The position numbers and the translations under genes are program-made. The notes beneath the pieces are model-generated. The model saw only the letters and a list, made by a program, of their open reading frames with translations, was not told where the DNA came from and searched no databases. A stretch of 23,272 bases of DNA from a virus. Position 1 is the first letter of the stretch; each line of letters opens with the position of its first letter. Location: the IMG/VR virus record IMGVR_UViG_3300028557_000198, positions 1 to 23,272 of that record; one strand, written 5' to 3'. Below are positions 15,617-22,613 of this stretch, piece after piece.

Positions 15617-16600
15617 TCAAATTAAAGACCATTCAACTTCTTTAAAGGCCTCCAGGTCATTGCCTCCGGCATAAGAGATAGCAGAGGTTAGATCTTGGTG
15701 CACCTCTTTAAGCTTTTGTTCATAAGTCATACCATTCATAGGCATTGAAAGTGTTCGTCCTTCGATATTCTTCTTATTACCGTTCATCAAAGAGGCAGAC
15801 CCAAAATAGAGCTTCTTAGTAGGGTCAGTAGGATCAACCATAGCTGGAGAATCAATACAACGAGCAAACATTGAACCCGCCATAACCATATCAGCTCCCG
15901 CTACCAAAGCCTTAGCAATATCTCCGTTACAAGAAATACCTCCATCTGCAATAATAAGAGGGGCCGTTTTTTCGTTGTACTCTTCTCTGGCCTGTCTAAT
16001 TGTGTTGACAGTTGAGAACATAGGAGAGGCAAACCCTGTCTTATTGTAAGTAATACAACTTGCGCCGCAGGCTATGCCAATTTTTACCGCGTCTGCGTAA
16101 GGAGCCATTCTAAAGAAGGCAGAAGGTGTTGCGATATTGCCTCCAATAATAAACAGTTCAGGGTAAAGCAATTGCTTAAGCTCACTCAAATACCTAAGCA
16201 TATAGAGAGCCTCTTCATGATCTCCATGAGCTACATCTACTGTAACGAAATCTAACCTTAACTTCTCGTCAACAATAGTCTTAAGCATCTCTACATCTCT
16301 TTTCTTAATGCCAATTGAGATAGAAATAAAAGGAAGAAGATCTTTGCAATCTTTCATCCTGCGCATCCAGTTCAAGGTCTCATCATACTCATAAAACCTA
16401 TGCATGATGTAGAAGTACCCATTCTGTGCCAACCAAGTTGCCTTAGTCATGTCCACACATGATGCCATATTAGCAGGCACTAGAGGGAGCTTGAAAGTAA
16501 ACTTTCCAAAGTCTACAAATGTATCCGCTAACGCTCTTGACTTAAGCTCAGAGTAGTTAGGGATTAAATGGATGTCTTTGTAGTTAAGAGATCTTTGCAT
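15617..16600 (-). CDS. guaC: GMP reductase / IMP dehydrogenase family enzyme, GMP reductase-like
   Basis: The predicted reaction is NADPH-dependent reduction of GMP to IMP with loss of ammonia. The 327-aa product is a single TIM barrel without CBS domains, the size of GuaC rather than IMP dehydrogenase (about 490 aa). It shows the barrel start LNYKDIHLIPNYSELKSR, LPLVPANMASCVD near 38-50, the Cys loop KIGIACGASCIT with catalytic C182, ADGGIS at 218-223 and the flap NIEGRT near 278-283. The loop is variant: IACGASC where bacterial GuaC has IGPGSVC. The frame extends upstream to 16642, but ATG 16600 gives the family N-terminus and a one-base gap from the preceding stop. The usual barrel core is complete, so it is probably active. 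IMP dehydrogenase activity is not excluded. Confidence 0.83.
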   Translation of the reverse strand: MQRSLNYKDIHLIPNYSELKSRALADTFVDFGKFTFKLPLVPANMASCVDMTKATWLAQNGYFYIMHRFYEYDETLNWMRRMKDCKDLLPFISISIGIKKRDVEMLKTIVDEKLRLDFVTVDVAHGDHEEALYMLRYLSELKQLLYPELFIIGGNIATPSAFFRMAPYADAVKIGIACGASCITYNKTGFASPMFSTVNTIRQAREEYNEKTAPLIIADGGISCNGDIAKALVAGADMVMAGSMFARCIDSPAMVDPTDPTKKLYFGSASLMNGNKKNIEGRTLSMPMNGMTYEQKLKEVHQDLTSAISYAGGNDLEAFKEVEWSLI

Positions 16601-16601
16601 A

Positions 16602-17159
16602 TTAAAATTTTGTAGTAGGTTCGTCGTCAGGATCAAAGCCATAATGCTCCACTATACACTTCTTACACCGGGACATAACCCAACCATTATCGTATAATTT
16701 GCCTGGTTCTCCACAAATTTCACATACTTTACTAGAAAGATATGAAACATAGTCAATAGCGTTTTCAATCTGTTCGTAATATTTGTTAAATGCTTTAGTC
16801 TTCTCTTCAGGTAAAAGCTGTTCAAAGAGTTCTTGTTCATTCTCTTTTAACCCGTTACCAATCCAATACACTCTGATAGTACCATACTTCTCCTTTACTT
16901 GAGAAAAACATATAGAAGGACGGTAAAGGAAGATGTAACCTTTATTGTCTTCGGTCTTAAATTCTTCTTTGACTTTAAACATTTCTTGATGATCTGCAAG
17001 TGCAGTAAGATAATCACAAAGGTCATCAAAGATCTTATACCAACCGTCTCCAGAAAATTCTATTCCCCAACACATACAAGTCTCTTGCGGAGACTTATTT
17101 ACATCTCTAAACAGCTTCGGGTACTTAGCGATTAGCTGTTGTTCTAATTCAGGCTTCAT
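16602..17159 (-). CDS. Conserved phage hypothetical protein with C-terminal zinc-finger motif
   Basis: This 185-aa protein has an N-terminal MKPELEQQLIAKYPKLF helix, the short CMCWGIEFSGDGWYKIFDDL motif at 28-47, a middle SQVKEKYGTIRVYW segment and a C-terminal CEICGEPGKLYDNGWVMSRC region continuing KKC, where paired CxxC motifs could bind zinc. I recall this set of motifs in many phage proteins of unknown function. It overlaps the 73-aa gene by four bases and ends one base before guaC, so it lies within the operon. The Trp-rich central part and zinc site suggest a binding rather than catalytic role; that is inference. Confidence 0.8.
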   Translation of the reverse strand: MKPELEQQLIAKYPKLFRDVNKSPQETCMCWGIEFSGDGWYKIFDDLCDYLTALADHQEMFKVKEEFKTEDNKGYIFLYRPSICFSQVKEKYGTIRVYWIGNGLKENEQELFEQLLPEEKTKAFNKYYEQIENAIDYVSYLSSKVCEICGEPGKLYDNGWVMSRCKKCIVEHYGFDPDDEPTTKF

Positions 17160-17377
17160 TTATCTTTTAGCTGTTCCTCATACCCCTTCATCCAATCATC
17201 TACCTGATCAAAAGACCAATTTATAACTTTAGGAACAGCATCATTGAACTCTTTATACAGGTGCTTAAACTCACCCCACATCCTTGGGTCAATATTAGCA
17301 CAGGGAGCCCCGCCCCCGAACATAATAAGAGCTTCATCAACTTGTTGGTTATATTCTTTTTGAGATATTCCGGCCAT
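17156..17377 (-). CDS. Small hypothetical protein
   Basis: This 73-aa protein begins MAGISQKEYNQQVDEALIMF, has a GGGAPCANIDPRMWGEF turn-rich middle and an acidic, Trp-containing helical end. No motif is recognised. Its stop overlaps the next gene by four bases and its start lies six bases after the previous stop, with TAAATATATATGG at the junction. The tight packing supports it as a real gene of the operon. Confidence 0.72.
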   Translation of the reverse strand: MAGISQKEYNQQVDEALIMFGGGAPCANIDPRMWGEFKHLYKEFNDAVPKVINWSFDQVDDWMKGYEEQLKDK

Positions 17378-17383
17378 ATATAT

Positions 17384-17596
17384 TTACTTTCTAGGTAGGA
17401 GTATAGCGGATACTAGACATTCGTCAAGCGGATAATCTCTATACTCTCCAACCCAATGCTTATCAGTAGGCTTGTAAAACGTTTTTACTTGTTCTACTTT
17501 ATTGAGTTCGTTATACCCTTCCTCATACGCTGTAACTAGTACAAGTTTGTCAGGGTCTTGTTTCTGTAACTCCTCTATTAGTTCTTTAACTGTCAT
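17384..17596 (-). CDS. Small conserved phage protein of unknown function
   Basis: This 70-aa protein reads MTVKELIEELQKQDPDKLVL, then a VTAYEEGYNEL segment, and ends AILLPRK. The arrangement (MTVxELIExL, DPD, a Gly-Tyr turn, C-terminal LLPR) matches a small family I recall in many phages and some bacteria, function unknown. Its start overlaps the metallophosphoesterase stop by 11 bases, which implies co-expression. Confidence 0.78.
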   Translation of the reverse strand: MTVKELIEELQKQDPDKLVLVTAYEEGYNELNKVEQVKTFYKPTDKHWVGEYRDYPLDECLVSAILLPRK

Positions 17597-18443
17597 ATCT
17601 TAATGTTCCTTTATAATCTGGTAAATTTGTAACTCTAGAAGAAAGTTTGTATTTTGGTTCTTCTTCTGGCATACGTTTAGTTGTAAATCTACCATCTAGT
17701 ATTATACCGTAATCTTTCTCAGTATCAATATTCCAGCTTTCATATGGTTTATTCATAGCTAGACAATCTGGTTCTTTAGTTGTTGTATGTCCTACAATCT
17801 GTTTGCCGATAGCCTCGGAGGCTAAGAATTCTTGATTCCAATCCTGCCACAATATACCACCAACATTGCAGTCCCCACCTCGACAATATCCAGCACCTGA
17901 GATAAGATAGTTATGAGGACGAGTGAAGTCTCTAAAGTTTTTCCACACCTCAGGTACAATCTTATCAATAACATCATCAGGAGTTAAGCCATACGGGATG
18001 TGCTTATCAGATAACCCTGCATGTGAAAGAATGAAGCCTTGTGTGCGATGAACTATATTAAAATGTTCAATAAAGAATTTATCTTTTAGTCCGTGATCAA
18101 AAAAAGCATGACGGAACTTCTTAGCCTTAGAAGCCGTAAAACCTGAACAGTAATACTTTAATGTCTTAGAAATTTTATTACAAGAAAAATCTTTGTTCTC
18201 ATGAATGTATGACAAATCATGATTACCTAACAAGAATACAAATTTATCTTTGTTAGGATGTTCTAATATCAAATACTTTAAATATTCACAAGTTTCTTCA
18301 AACCCCGCAACCTTTGGAGGATCAAAAAAAGAATCAAACCAATCGCCTAAGAAAACTACTTCATCGTAATCTTTTTCATTTTCTAATATCCATTTAACAT
18401 TATTAATGCGTTGATGAACATCAGGTATAACTAAAGTCTTCAT
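17586..18443 (-). CDS. Calcineurin-like metallophosphoesterase
   Basis: This 285-aa protein has the full set of dinuclear-metal motifs: PDVH (D8, H10), GDWFD (D34, D37), GNHD (N74, H75, D76), SHAG (H141) and VGHT (H219). This makes it a likely active hydrolase of a phosphomono- or diester. T4-like phages carry related Ser/Thr-phosphatase-like and nuclease-like enzymes. The cysteines in YCRGGDCNVGG (187-197) are unusual and could form an extra metal site. The substrate is not predictable. It starts in a TAATG overlap with the lipoprotein gene and overlaps the 70-aa gene at its end, so it is in the middle of the operon. It is probably cytoplasmic, as no signal peptide is seen. Confidence 0.92.
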   Translation of the reverse strand: MKTLVIPDVHQRINNVKWILENEKDYDEVVFLGDWFDSFFDPPKVAGFEETCEYLKYLILEHPNKDKFVFLLGNHDLSYIHENKDFSCNKISKTLKYYCSGFTASKAKKFRHAFFDHGLKDKFFIEHFNIVHRTQGFILSHAGLSDKHIPYGLTPDDVIDKIVPEVWKNFRDFTRPHNYLISGAGYCRGGDCNVGGILWQDWNQEFLASEAIGKQIVGHTTTKEPDCLAMNKPYESWNIDTEKDYGIILDGRFTTKRMPEEEPKYKLSSRVTNLPDYKGTLRYDS

Positions 18444-18745
18444 TAAAATTCCATTCCCACCTGACCGAACCCATTAACATGATATGCATTCATGAACACA
18501 TCATAGTTATGATACACATTACCTCCAACATAGTAAAGCCTTTTCTTGTCTTTAGTTTCATGAATAGGATGCTTAACTTCAAGACCTAACTTGTTGCGAG
18601 CATTTTCTTTCTGATCTTTAGTATAATCAAACTCCCCTAACATCTTAGTATAAGCATCCGGCCTATCTACAAACAGCTTCCTCATGTCGTTGTATGTACA
18701 AGAACATAATAGAAGCAATAAGATTATTATTAAGACAAGTTTCAT
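18443..18745 (-). CDS. Putative small lipoprotein
   Basis: This 100-aa protein starts MKLVLIIILLLLLCSCTYND: one basic residue, an 11-residue hydrophobic core and a lipobox-like LCSC in which C16 would be lipidated after signal peptidase II cleavage. The mature part is about 85 residues, polar and Tyr-rich, ending YDVFMNAYHVNGFGQVGMEF. Phage lipoproteins of this size often block superinfection or act in lysis as spanins; either is possible here and neither is shown. It overlaps its neighbours by four bases and one base, so it is expressed with the operon. A Cys at the -2 position of the lipobox is uncommon. Confidence 0.75.
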   Translation of the reverse strand: MKLVLIIILLLLLCSCTYNDMRKLFVDRPDAYTKMLGEFDYTKDQKENARNKLGLEVKHPIHETKDKKRLYYVGGNVYHNYDVFMNAYHVNGFGQVGMEF

Positions 18746-18966
18746 TTTAGTTCACTAAGTATCGTATCTAGTTCTTCCTTAGATACCTCTTTATAAACCT
18801 TATTATCTATTTTTGAACCGGAAAGTTCAAGCAAAAACTTTAGCCAAAGAAAAGAAAACTTCCAATAACATCCTCCATCGAAGTAAGAAAACCGAGGAAA
18901 GTAAACGTTCTCTACTAAAGGTATATTGCCGGCCCAGAAGGATAGTTTGCCCATACTAATAATCAT
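18742..18966 (-). CDS. Small hypothetical protein, aromatic-rich
   Basis: The 74-aa product from ATG 18966 begins MIISMGKLSFWAGNIPLVEN and is rich in Phe, Trp and Tyr in its middle (GGCYWKFSFLWLKFLLELSG), then ends in a charged helix. The hydrophobic middle might be a membrane-associated helix, but it is interrupted by Lys and Glu. A TTG start two codons earlier (18972) is possible. ATG 18966 makes the ATGA overlap with the preceding stop that is usual in this operon. Function unknown. Confidence 0.68.
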   Translation of the reverse strand: MIISMGKLSFWAGNIPLVENVYFPRFSYFDGGCYWKFSFLWLKFLLELSGSKIDNKVYKEVSKEELDTILSELK

Positions 18967-19610
18967 GTCCAAAAGTAGTCTCGGTTCTTAATAAGCTCTG
19001 TAATAACTTTGGTGTCCTTCTTATCAATAAGAGCTTCTAGGCGATAAACTTCTCTGTATACCTCTTCATAGGTCATTCCGTAACGCTCTTCACAAGTCTT
19101 TATAGTGCGAGATACATTACCGTGCTTGTCAGTTTTAGGTTCTTCGAACAGATTATCAAAGTCTGCTTCAGGGTAGGCTGCATCCATTTGCTTCTCTAAG
19201 TCAGGACGTTCAACAGTAATGTACTTGTAGGCAGACTCTAACCAGGCTGCAAAAGCTTTATGATGTTCATCAGATTCCCAGTCAATAAGACCGTTTGAAT
19301 ATTCATCCTCGTAGAACGATTTAATAAATTCAAAATTAACTACAACAATGAGGTGAGTTAAGTCACTCCATTGACGAGGAATAACCTTACGGAGTCTTGA
19401 ATGTTTAGGTTTAAAGATAGGTTTGATATTATCGTAGTAAAGTCTTTGGAATCTATAAGGAACAACATCCCAAATATCCCAGACACCAAAGTGCTTATCA
19501 AGCCAACACCGGATGCTAAAATTAAGCTCCTGCCAGGCATTGAGCTTGGCTTCTTTCAAATAGTCTTCCCTTAACTTATGATCTCGGGCTATAATCTTTT
19601 CAACGTTCAT
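18963..19610 (-). CDS. Conserved phage hypothetical protein, first gene of the operon
   Basis: This 215-aa soluble protein has no signal peptide. Features are a basic N-terminal helix, RCWLDKHFGVWDIWDVVPYR at 34-53, PRQWSDLTHLIVVVNFEFIK near 78-97 and a charged helical C-terminus. I recall the PRQWSDL segment from large-phage hypothetical proteins; no function is known to me. It lies first in the minus-strand run to guaC and faces the dCMP deaminase operon across a 48-base divergent gap with a perfect 12-bp palindrome. Confidence 0.75.
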   Translation of the reverse strand: MNVEKIIARDHKLREDYLKEAKLNAWQELNFSIRCWLDKHFGVWDIWDVVPYRFQRLYYDNIKPIFKPKHSRLRKVIPRQWSDLTHLIVVVNFEFIKSFYEDEYSNGLIDWESDEHHKAFAAWLESAYKYITVERPDLEKQMDAAYPEADFDNLFEEPKTDKHGNVSRTIKTCEERYGMTYEEVYREVYRLEALIDKKDTKVITELIKNRDYFWT

Positions 19611-19612
19611 AC

Positions 19613-19624
19613 CTAATATATTAG
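19613..19624. promoter_or_regulatory. 12-bp palindrome in divergent promoter gap
   Basis: CTAATATATTAG is a perfect palindrome just upstream of the 215-aa gene, inside the 48-base gap between two divergent operons. It could be an operator or part of a -10 region. An AT-rich palindrome of this size can also arise by chance. Confidence 0.3.
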
Positions 19625-19658
19625 TGGACTATTTTAGAAGAGCAAGCAAAATATTGGA

Positions 19659-19955
19659 ATGAAAAAAGTACTCAAACCTCAACAATCAGAAGAGGCTATT
19701 TACTATTCAGACTTCTCTGGAAAAATATTTAAAGACTCTGTTCCTGTTACTGTCAAGATAGAATGTAGTTACGGATCTGAATACGACGGATCTGAAGTTG
19801 AGCTTCATTTATCGGATAAAGGTCTAGAAAAACTTCTAGAGTTCTTTAAAGCTAATCTTTGTCAAGAAACTAAAAATGAATTACAAAGAAATTTCCATTG
19901 CCAGTCCTCTGACAGTCATTATAATAACAAAGAACTCAACCAAAAACTAATATGA
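19659..19955 (+). CDS. Hypothetical protein, first gene of dCMP deaminase operon
   Basis: This 98-aa acidic protein begins MKKVLKPQQSEEAIYYSDFS. A beta-like SVPVTVKIECSYGSEYDGSE segment is followed by helical LSDKGLEKLLEFFKANLCQE and a polar tail. No family is recognised. It overlaps the next gene by four bases, so the two are coupled. A weak GAAGAGC lies upstream of the start. Confidence 0.7.
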   Translation: MKKVLKPQQSEEAIYYSDFSGKIFKDSVPVTVKIECSYGSEYDGSEVELHLSDKGLEKLLEFFKANLCQETKNELQRNFHCQSSDSHYNNKELNQKLI

Positions 19956-20236
19956 AATCTATTCCAAAGACTGTTAAAGTAAAAGAAGAACACTACATTG
20001 AATTCACTGATGAAGAACTTCAAGCCCTTAATATGGAGAAGGGTCAGAAGTTCTCTTGTAAGATTGAAGATGGGGCTCTAAAGTTAGAACCTTTTGTTAA
20101 AGTAGAGCTAGAAATAGGCAACTGGGATAGAGAGGTTCTATTAATGCTTATAGAAGAGTCTTGTGAACGGGATGTATCAGTAAATGAAGTTATTAACGAT
20201 TTGTTGGAGAAAGTAATCGAAGATGGAAACCTTTAA
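19952..20236 (+). CDS. Small protein with possible AbrB-like and helical parts
   Basis: This 94-aa protein has an N-terminal beta-rich half, HYIEFTDEELQALNMEKGQK near 14-33 followed by FSCKIEDGALKLEP. That reads like the L-x-KGQ-x pattern of AbrB/SpoVT swapped-hairpin DNA-binding domains. The C-terminal half is helical (VLLMLIEESCERDVSVNEVI near 68-87) and resembles the second half of a ribbon-helix-helix unit. It might be a small transcription factor, but this is a weak pattern match. It overlaps the preceding gene by four bases and the following one by 14. Confidence 0.7.
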   Translation: MKSIPKTVKVKEEHYIEFTDEELQALNMEKGQKFSCKIEDGALKLEPFVKVELEIGNWDREVLLMLIEESCERDVSVNEVINDLLEKVIEDGNL

Positions 20237-20378
20237 CATTGTTTGGAAAATTGCCGTTGTAGGGCTTCTATTGGCAATTGTAGTATCATTGGGTATGATT
20301 AAATTTAAAATTGACGATATTGAACGTCTCTTGATTGTACCTGATGCAGAGCTTCCAGCTTACGAAGAAGTTCAATGA
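20223..20378 (+). CDS. 51-aa single-pass membrane protein
   Basis: ATG at 20223 opens 51 codons to a TGA at 20376-20378. The product has one clear membrane span (about IVWKIAVVGLLLAIVVSLGM, residues 6-25), then a charged KFKIDDIERLL segment and an acidic C-terminus. It overlaps the preceding gene by 14 bases and the dCMP deaminase start by four (ATGA), and GGAG lies upstream of its ATG. The packing and the clean membrane helix make it a likely gene. Function unknown; small inner-membrane proteins of phages often modulate host or lysis. Confidence 0.72.
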   Translation: METFNIVWKIAVVGLLLAIVVSLGMIKFKIDDIERLLIVPDAELPAYEEVQ

Positions 20379-20782
20379 AGCCAAAGTGGAGGCAAGCTTA
20401 CATGGATGTTGCCGAGCGCTTTGCTCAGCTCTCTTCAGCTAAGAAACTTAAAGTTGGAGCAGTATTAGTTAAAAGAGATTCAATAATCGCTATTGGCTAT
20501 AACGGAACCCCTTCTGGGTGGTCAAATGACTGTGAGGATAAAAACGGAGAAACTAAACCAGAGGTATTACACGCGGAAGCAAATTGTATTGCTAAACTTG
20601 CAAAATCATTTATGTCTGGAGAAGACGCTACAATGTTTGTAACTCATGCACCTTGCATACATTGTGCAAAGATGATTTATAGTGCAGGGGTTAAAAAAGT
20701 GTTCTATAAAACTCTTTATAGAGATAATTCAGGAATAGAATTCCTTAAGAAGTGTAGCGTATCTGTAATACAGATTACTTAG
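20375..20782 (+). CDS. cd: Deoxycytidylate (dCMP) deaminase
   Basis: This enzyme deaminates dCMP to dUMP, the substrate of thymidylate synthase. The 135-aa product has the zinc-deaminase core: HAE at 66-68 (zinc ligand H66, proton shuttle E68) and PCIHC at 93-97 (ligands C94, C97). The family segment GYNGTPSGWSNDCED at 41-55 contacts the nucleotide. T4 dCMP deaminase is about 193 aa; this one is compact. Whether it keeps dCTP/dTTP allosteric control is open. A good GAAGAAG ribosome site lies seven or so bases before the ATG. It is the last gene of a four-gene plus-strand operon and overlaps the convergent 43-aa gene by eight bases. Confidence 0.95.
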   Translation: MKPKWRQAYMDVAERFAQLSSAKKLKVGAVLVKRDSIIAIGYNGTPSGWSNDCEDKNGETKPEVLHAEANCIAKLAKSFMSGEDATMFVTHAPCIHCAKMIYSAGVKKVFYKTLYRDNSGIEFLKKCSVSVIQIT

Positions 20783-20906
20783 ATTTAGACTTAACAGCCT
20801 TCATAGGCTTCATGTGCTTCTTAACAGCTTTCTTTTTACCGTACATATTAGCTTCAGTTAAGAATTGTCCTGCGATGGCGTTGAAATGTGGTGTATTGAT
20901 TTCCAT
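20775..20906 (-). CDS. 43-aa Lys-rich basic protein
   Basis: ATG at 20906 opens 43 codons to TAA at 20775-20777. The N-terminal half, MEINTPHFNAIAGQFLTEAN, is mixed; the C-terminal half is very basic (GKKKAVKKHMKPMKAVKSKS). Such a tail suggests nucleic-acid binding, perhaps packaged with DNA. It follows the 307-aa gene after eight bases on the same strand and overlaps dCMP deaminase at the ends. No family recognised. Confidence 0.65.
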   Translation of the reverse strand: MEINTPHFNAIAGQFLTEANMYGKKKAVKKHMKPMKAVKSKSK

Positions 20907-20914
20907 ATAATAAA

Positions 20915-21838
20915 TTAGTCTTCAAACCCATATGACATAGCTTCAGGCTTTGATGCCATGTAGTCTTTATAAACTTTACCAAATGACTTCTCAAACTCCT
21001 TACGACCGATATCCTCAATGTCACCCTCTTCGCGTTCTAAGGCTTGAATGTCCTGATCAGAATTCTCAGCTGTTGCATACTTAATAGCTCCTGCACGAAT
21101 GAGAGCTGAAGTTGCTTTCATAGCAGAACCTGTATCAGCTCCACCACGTTGAATAGCTTTGACTAAATCTTTACCTTTCTGGACTTGATCGGCAATATTC
21201 TCAATTCTGGAATAATATGTCTTAAGGTCGTCAGAGAGCTCAACACCAGCAGCTGACATCTCATCAGGGGTTAAAATTTCATACTCAGCGTCTTCCATAA
21301 AGCGAGCTGCTTTAGGTGCTTTAGGTTCAGCTGGCTGACCGTTCTCAACAGATCCCTCTGCATCTTCTACGGCCGCTTCAACTTTTTCTCTAGAAACTCT
21401 AGCACCGTATTCTTTCTTAGCATCTACAAGCTGAGATATAAGTCTTGCCGTATAACCTGCAACAGCTGCCCCCGCTCCTGGTATTTTAACTTTTTCTCTT
21501 TCTTGTATACCTTTAACAATGTCTATAAGAGCCTGTTTAATAGATTCTCTATAAGCTTCTTCATTATTAGCTTTATTTGTACCACCAGGGAAAACTTTAT
21601 CAAATAATTCTTGAGAAATCATGTCAACAACTTCTTCTTTTGTTACTGGTTTTTCTTTATTTTTAGGAAGAGTAGAAAGAGTTTCAGCAATTTTACCAAT
21701 AAGATAACCACCACCAGGGGCTGGTCCAATGCCTGATTTTAATGTTCTATTCATTACATCAAGCTCCGTAGAGACTGGTGCTTCTGTAAGTTGTGAAAGA
21801 TACTCGTTGAGTAAAGAATCGAATTGCTTGGTTGCCAT
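20915..21838 (-). CDS. Hypothetical protein, probable late (virion or assembly) gene
   Basis: This 307-aa, acidic, mostly helical protein begins MATKQFDSLLNEYLSQLTEA. A Gly-rich GIGPAPGGGYLIGKIAETLS follows at 36-55, then a small-residue AGAAVAGYTARLISQL stretch that is too polar for a clear membrane span, an Ala/Glu/Pro linker near 150-175 and a charged C-terminus ending KPEAMSYGFED. No family is recognised. A late-promoter-like CATAAATA eight bases before the ATG is its main link to virion genes. The charge and helix content recall scaffold or internal head proteins; that is inference. The 43-aa basic gene directly follows. Confidence 0.75.
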   Translation of the reverse strand: MATKQFDSLLNEYLSQLTEAPVSTELDVMNRTLKSGIGPAPGGGYLIGKIAETLSTLPKNKEKPVTKEEVVDMISQELFDKVFPGGTNKANNEEAYRESIKQALIDIVKGIQEREKVKIPGAGAAVAGYTARLISQLVDAKKEYGARVSREKVEAAVEDAEGSVENGQPAEPKAPKAARFMEDAEYEILTPDEMSAAGVELSDDLKTYYSRIENIADQVQKGKDLVKAIQRGGADTGSAMKATSALIRAGAIKYATAENSDQDIQALEREEGDIEDIGRKEFEKSFGKVYKDYMASKPEAMSYGFED

Positions 21839-21846
21839 ATGTTTAT

Positions 21847-21854
21847 TATTTATG
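21847..21854 (-). promoter_or_regulatory. Late promoter-like octamer CATAAATA
   Basis: The minus strand reads CATAAATA eight bases before the ATG at 21838. It overlaps the last codons and stop of the 126-aa gene. The octamer is identical to those before gp15 and the 113-aa tail gene. Confidence 0.5.
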
Positions 21855-22230
21855 TAATTTGTGCTTTAATCTCTAAGATCTTATTATAGTATTGAGAAGG
21901 ATTTGTGTTTTTAATTCTAACTTTAGCTAATTTTTCATTTAGTTCACTCTTCAACCCTAATAGGCCCTGTAAGCGGTAATCAAAAAAGGCTAAACCTTCA
22001 TGAAAATATTCTTCTACTCTAAAAGGAATAGGTATTTCAAATGACTCTTTATTACTCTTATCAGTCATAAGAGTTACATGAAGGTAATAATGAGCTCGTT
22101 TAAATAGTACAAGTCTTCCTTGTTTAATAATCTTTTCACCCAGGGTAAACTTTATAGGGGATTGTAGATGCCGAGTGAGGAAAGTCTCTCCGGGCAACTC
22201 TTCTAGGTATGTGGATGCTACAGATATCAT
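21850..22230 (-). CDS. Hypothetical protein
   Basis: This 126-aa protein begins MISVASTYLEELPGETFLTR. Its middle is beta-like and rich in His and Tyr (LFKRAHYYLHVTLMTDKSNK), then FEIPIPFRVEEYFHEGLAFF, and it ends in a basic helix. No known motif. It overlaps the SH3-like gene by four bases and probably belongs to the clamp-loader/co-chaperonin transcript. The late-type promoter of the next gene overlaps its end, so the boundary of two expression programmes may lie here. Confidence 0.72.
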   Translation of the reverse strand: MISVASTYLEELPGETFLTRHLQSPIKFTLGEKIIKQGRLVLFKRAHYYLHVTLMTDKSNKESFEIPIPFRVEEYFHEGLAFFDYRLQGLLGLKSELNEKLAKVRIKNTNPSQYYNKILEIKAQIT

Positions 22231-22613
22231 TTGTTCATAAACCCGGCCTTTTGACCGGCAGGCATTGGGGCAATTGAGTCATTAAAATACTGCCACCATT
22301 CTTTAGGATCAGGTGAGGTGTTAATAACTGCAATTACCTCAACGTCATTGCAGTTAATCATTCGGTATGCTTGCATAAAAATGTCATATACGGGTATTAA
22401 ATTCTTTTGTGCAGGATTATATTTTAATTGCCCTGTTGGTGGTTCATAATTTAAAATATTACGACCTAGTTGAGACATTAAAAGTCCTTTATCATTTGTA
22501 CATAACATACGTCTATAATCACCAAATCCGGCCTTCTCTATTTTCCTTCTAAACCTCAGCTCAACAACATTAGTCATTAAGAGCTGGGCTAGAGCTGCTC
22601 GGCCTAATCTCAT
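22227..22613 (-). CDS. Phage SH3-like beta-barrel protein (DUF2693-like)
   Basis: This 128-aa protein has the order NVVELRFRRK (15-24), RRMLCTND (34-41), and, after a variable loop, NLIPVYDIFMQAYRMINCND at 71-90 followed by VEVIAVI. This matches, from memory, the small phage family annotated as DUF2693 or SH3 beta-barrel fold-containing protein, in which a valine-rich strand, a short loop and a VWD-x-W-R strand recur. No catalytic residues are evident and the family has no assigned role. It overlaps its neighbours by four bases on both sides. Confidence 0.7.
   Translation of the reverse strand: MRLGRAALAQLLMTNVVELRFRRKIEKAGFGDYRRMLCTNDKGLLMSQLGRNILNYEPPTGQLKYNPAQKNLIPVYDIFMQAYRMINCNDVEVIAVINTSPDPKEWWQYFNDSIAPMPAGQKAGFMNK

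Noticed and set aside
16600-16642. Longer N-terminus for the GMP reductase-like protein
   Set aside because: The extra 14 residues overlap the preceding gene and do not belong to the family start, whereas ATG 16600 gives a one-base gap.
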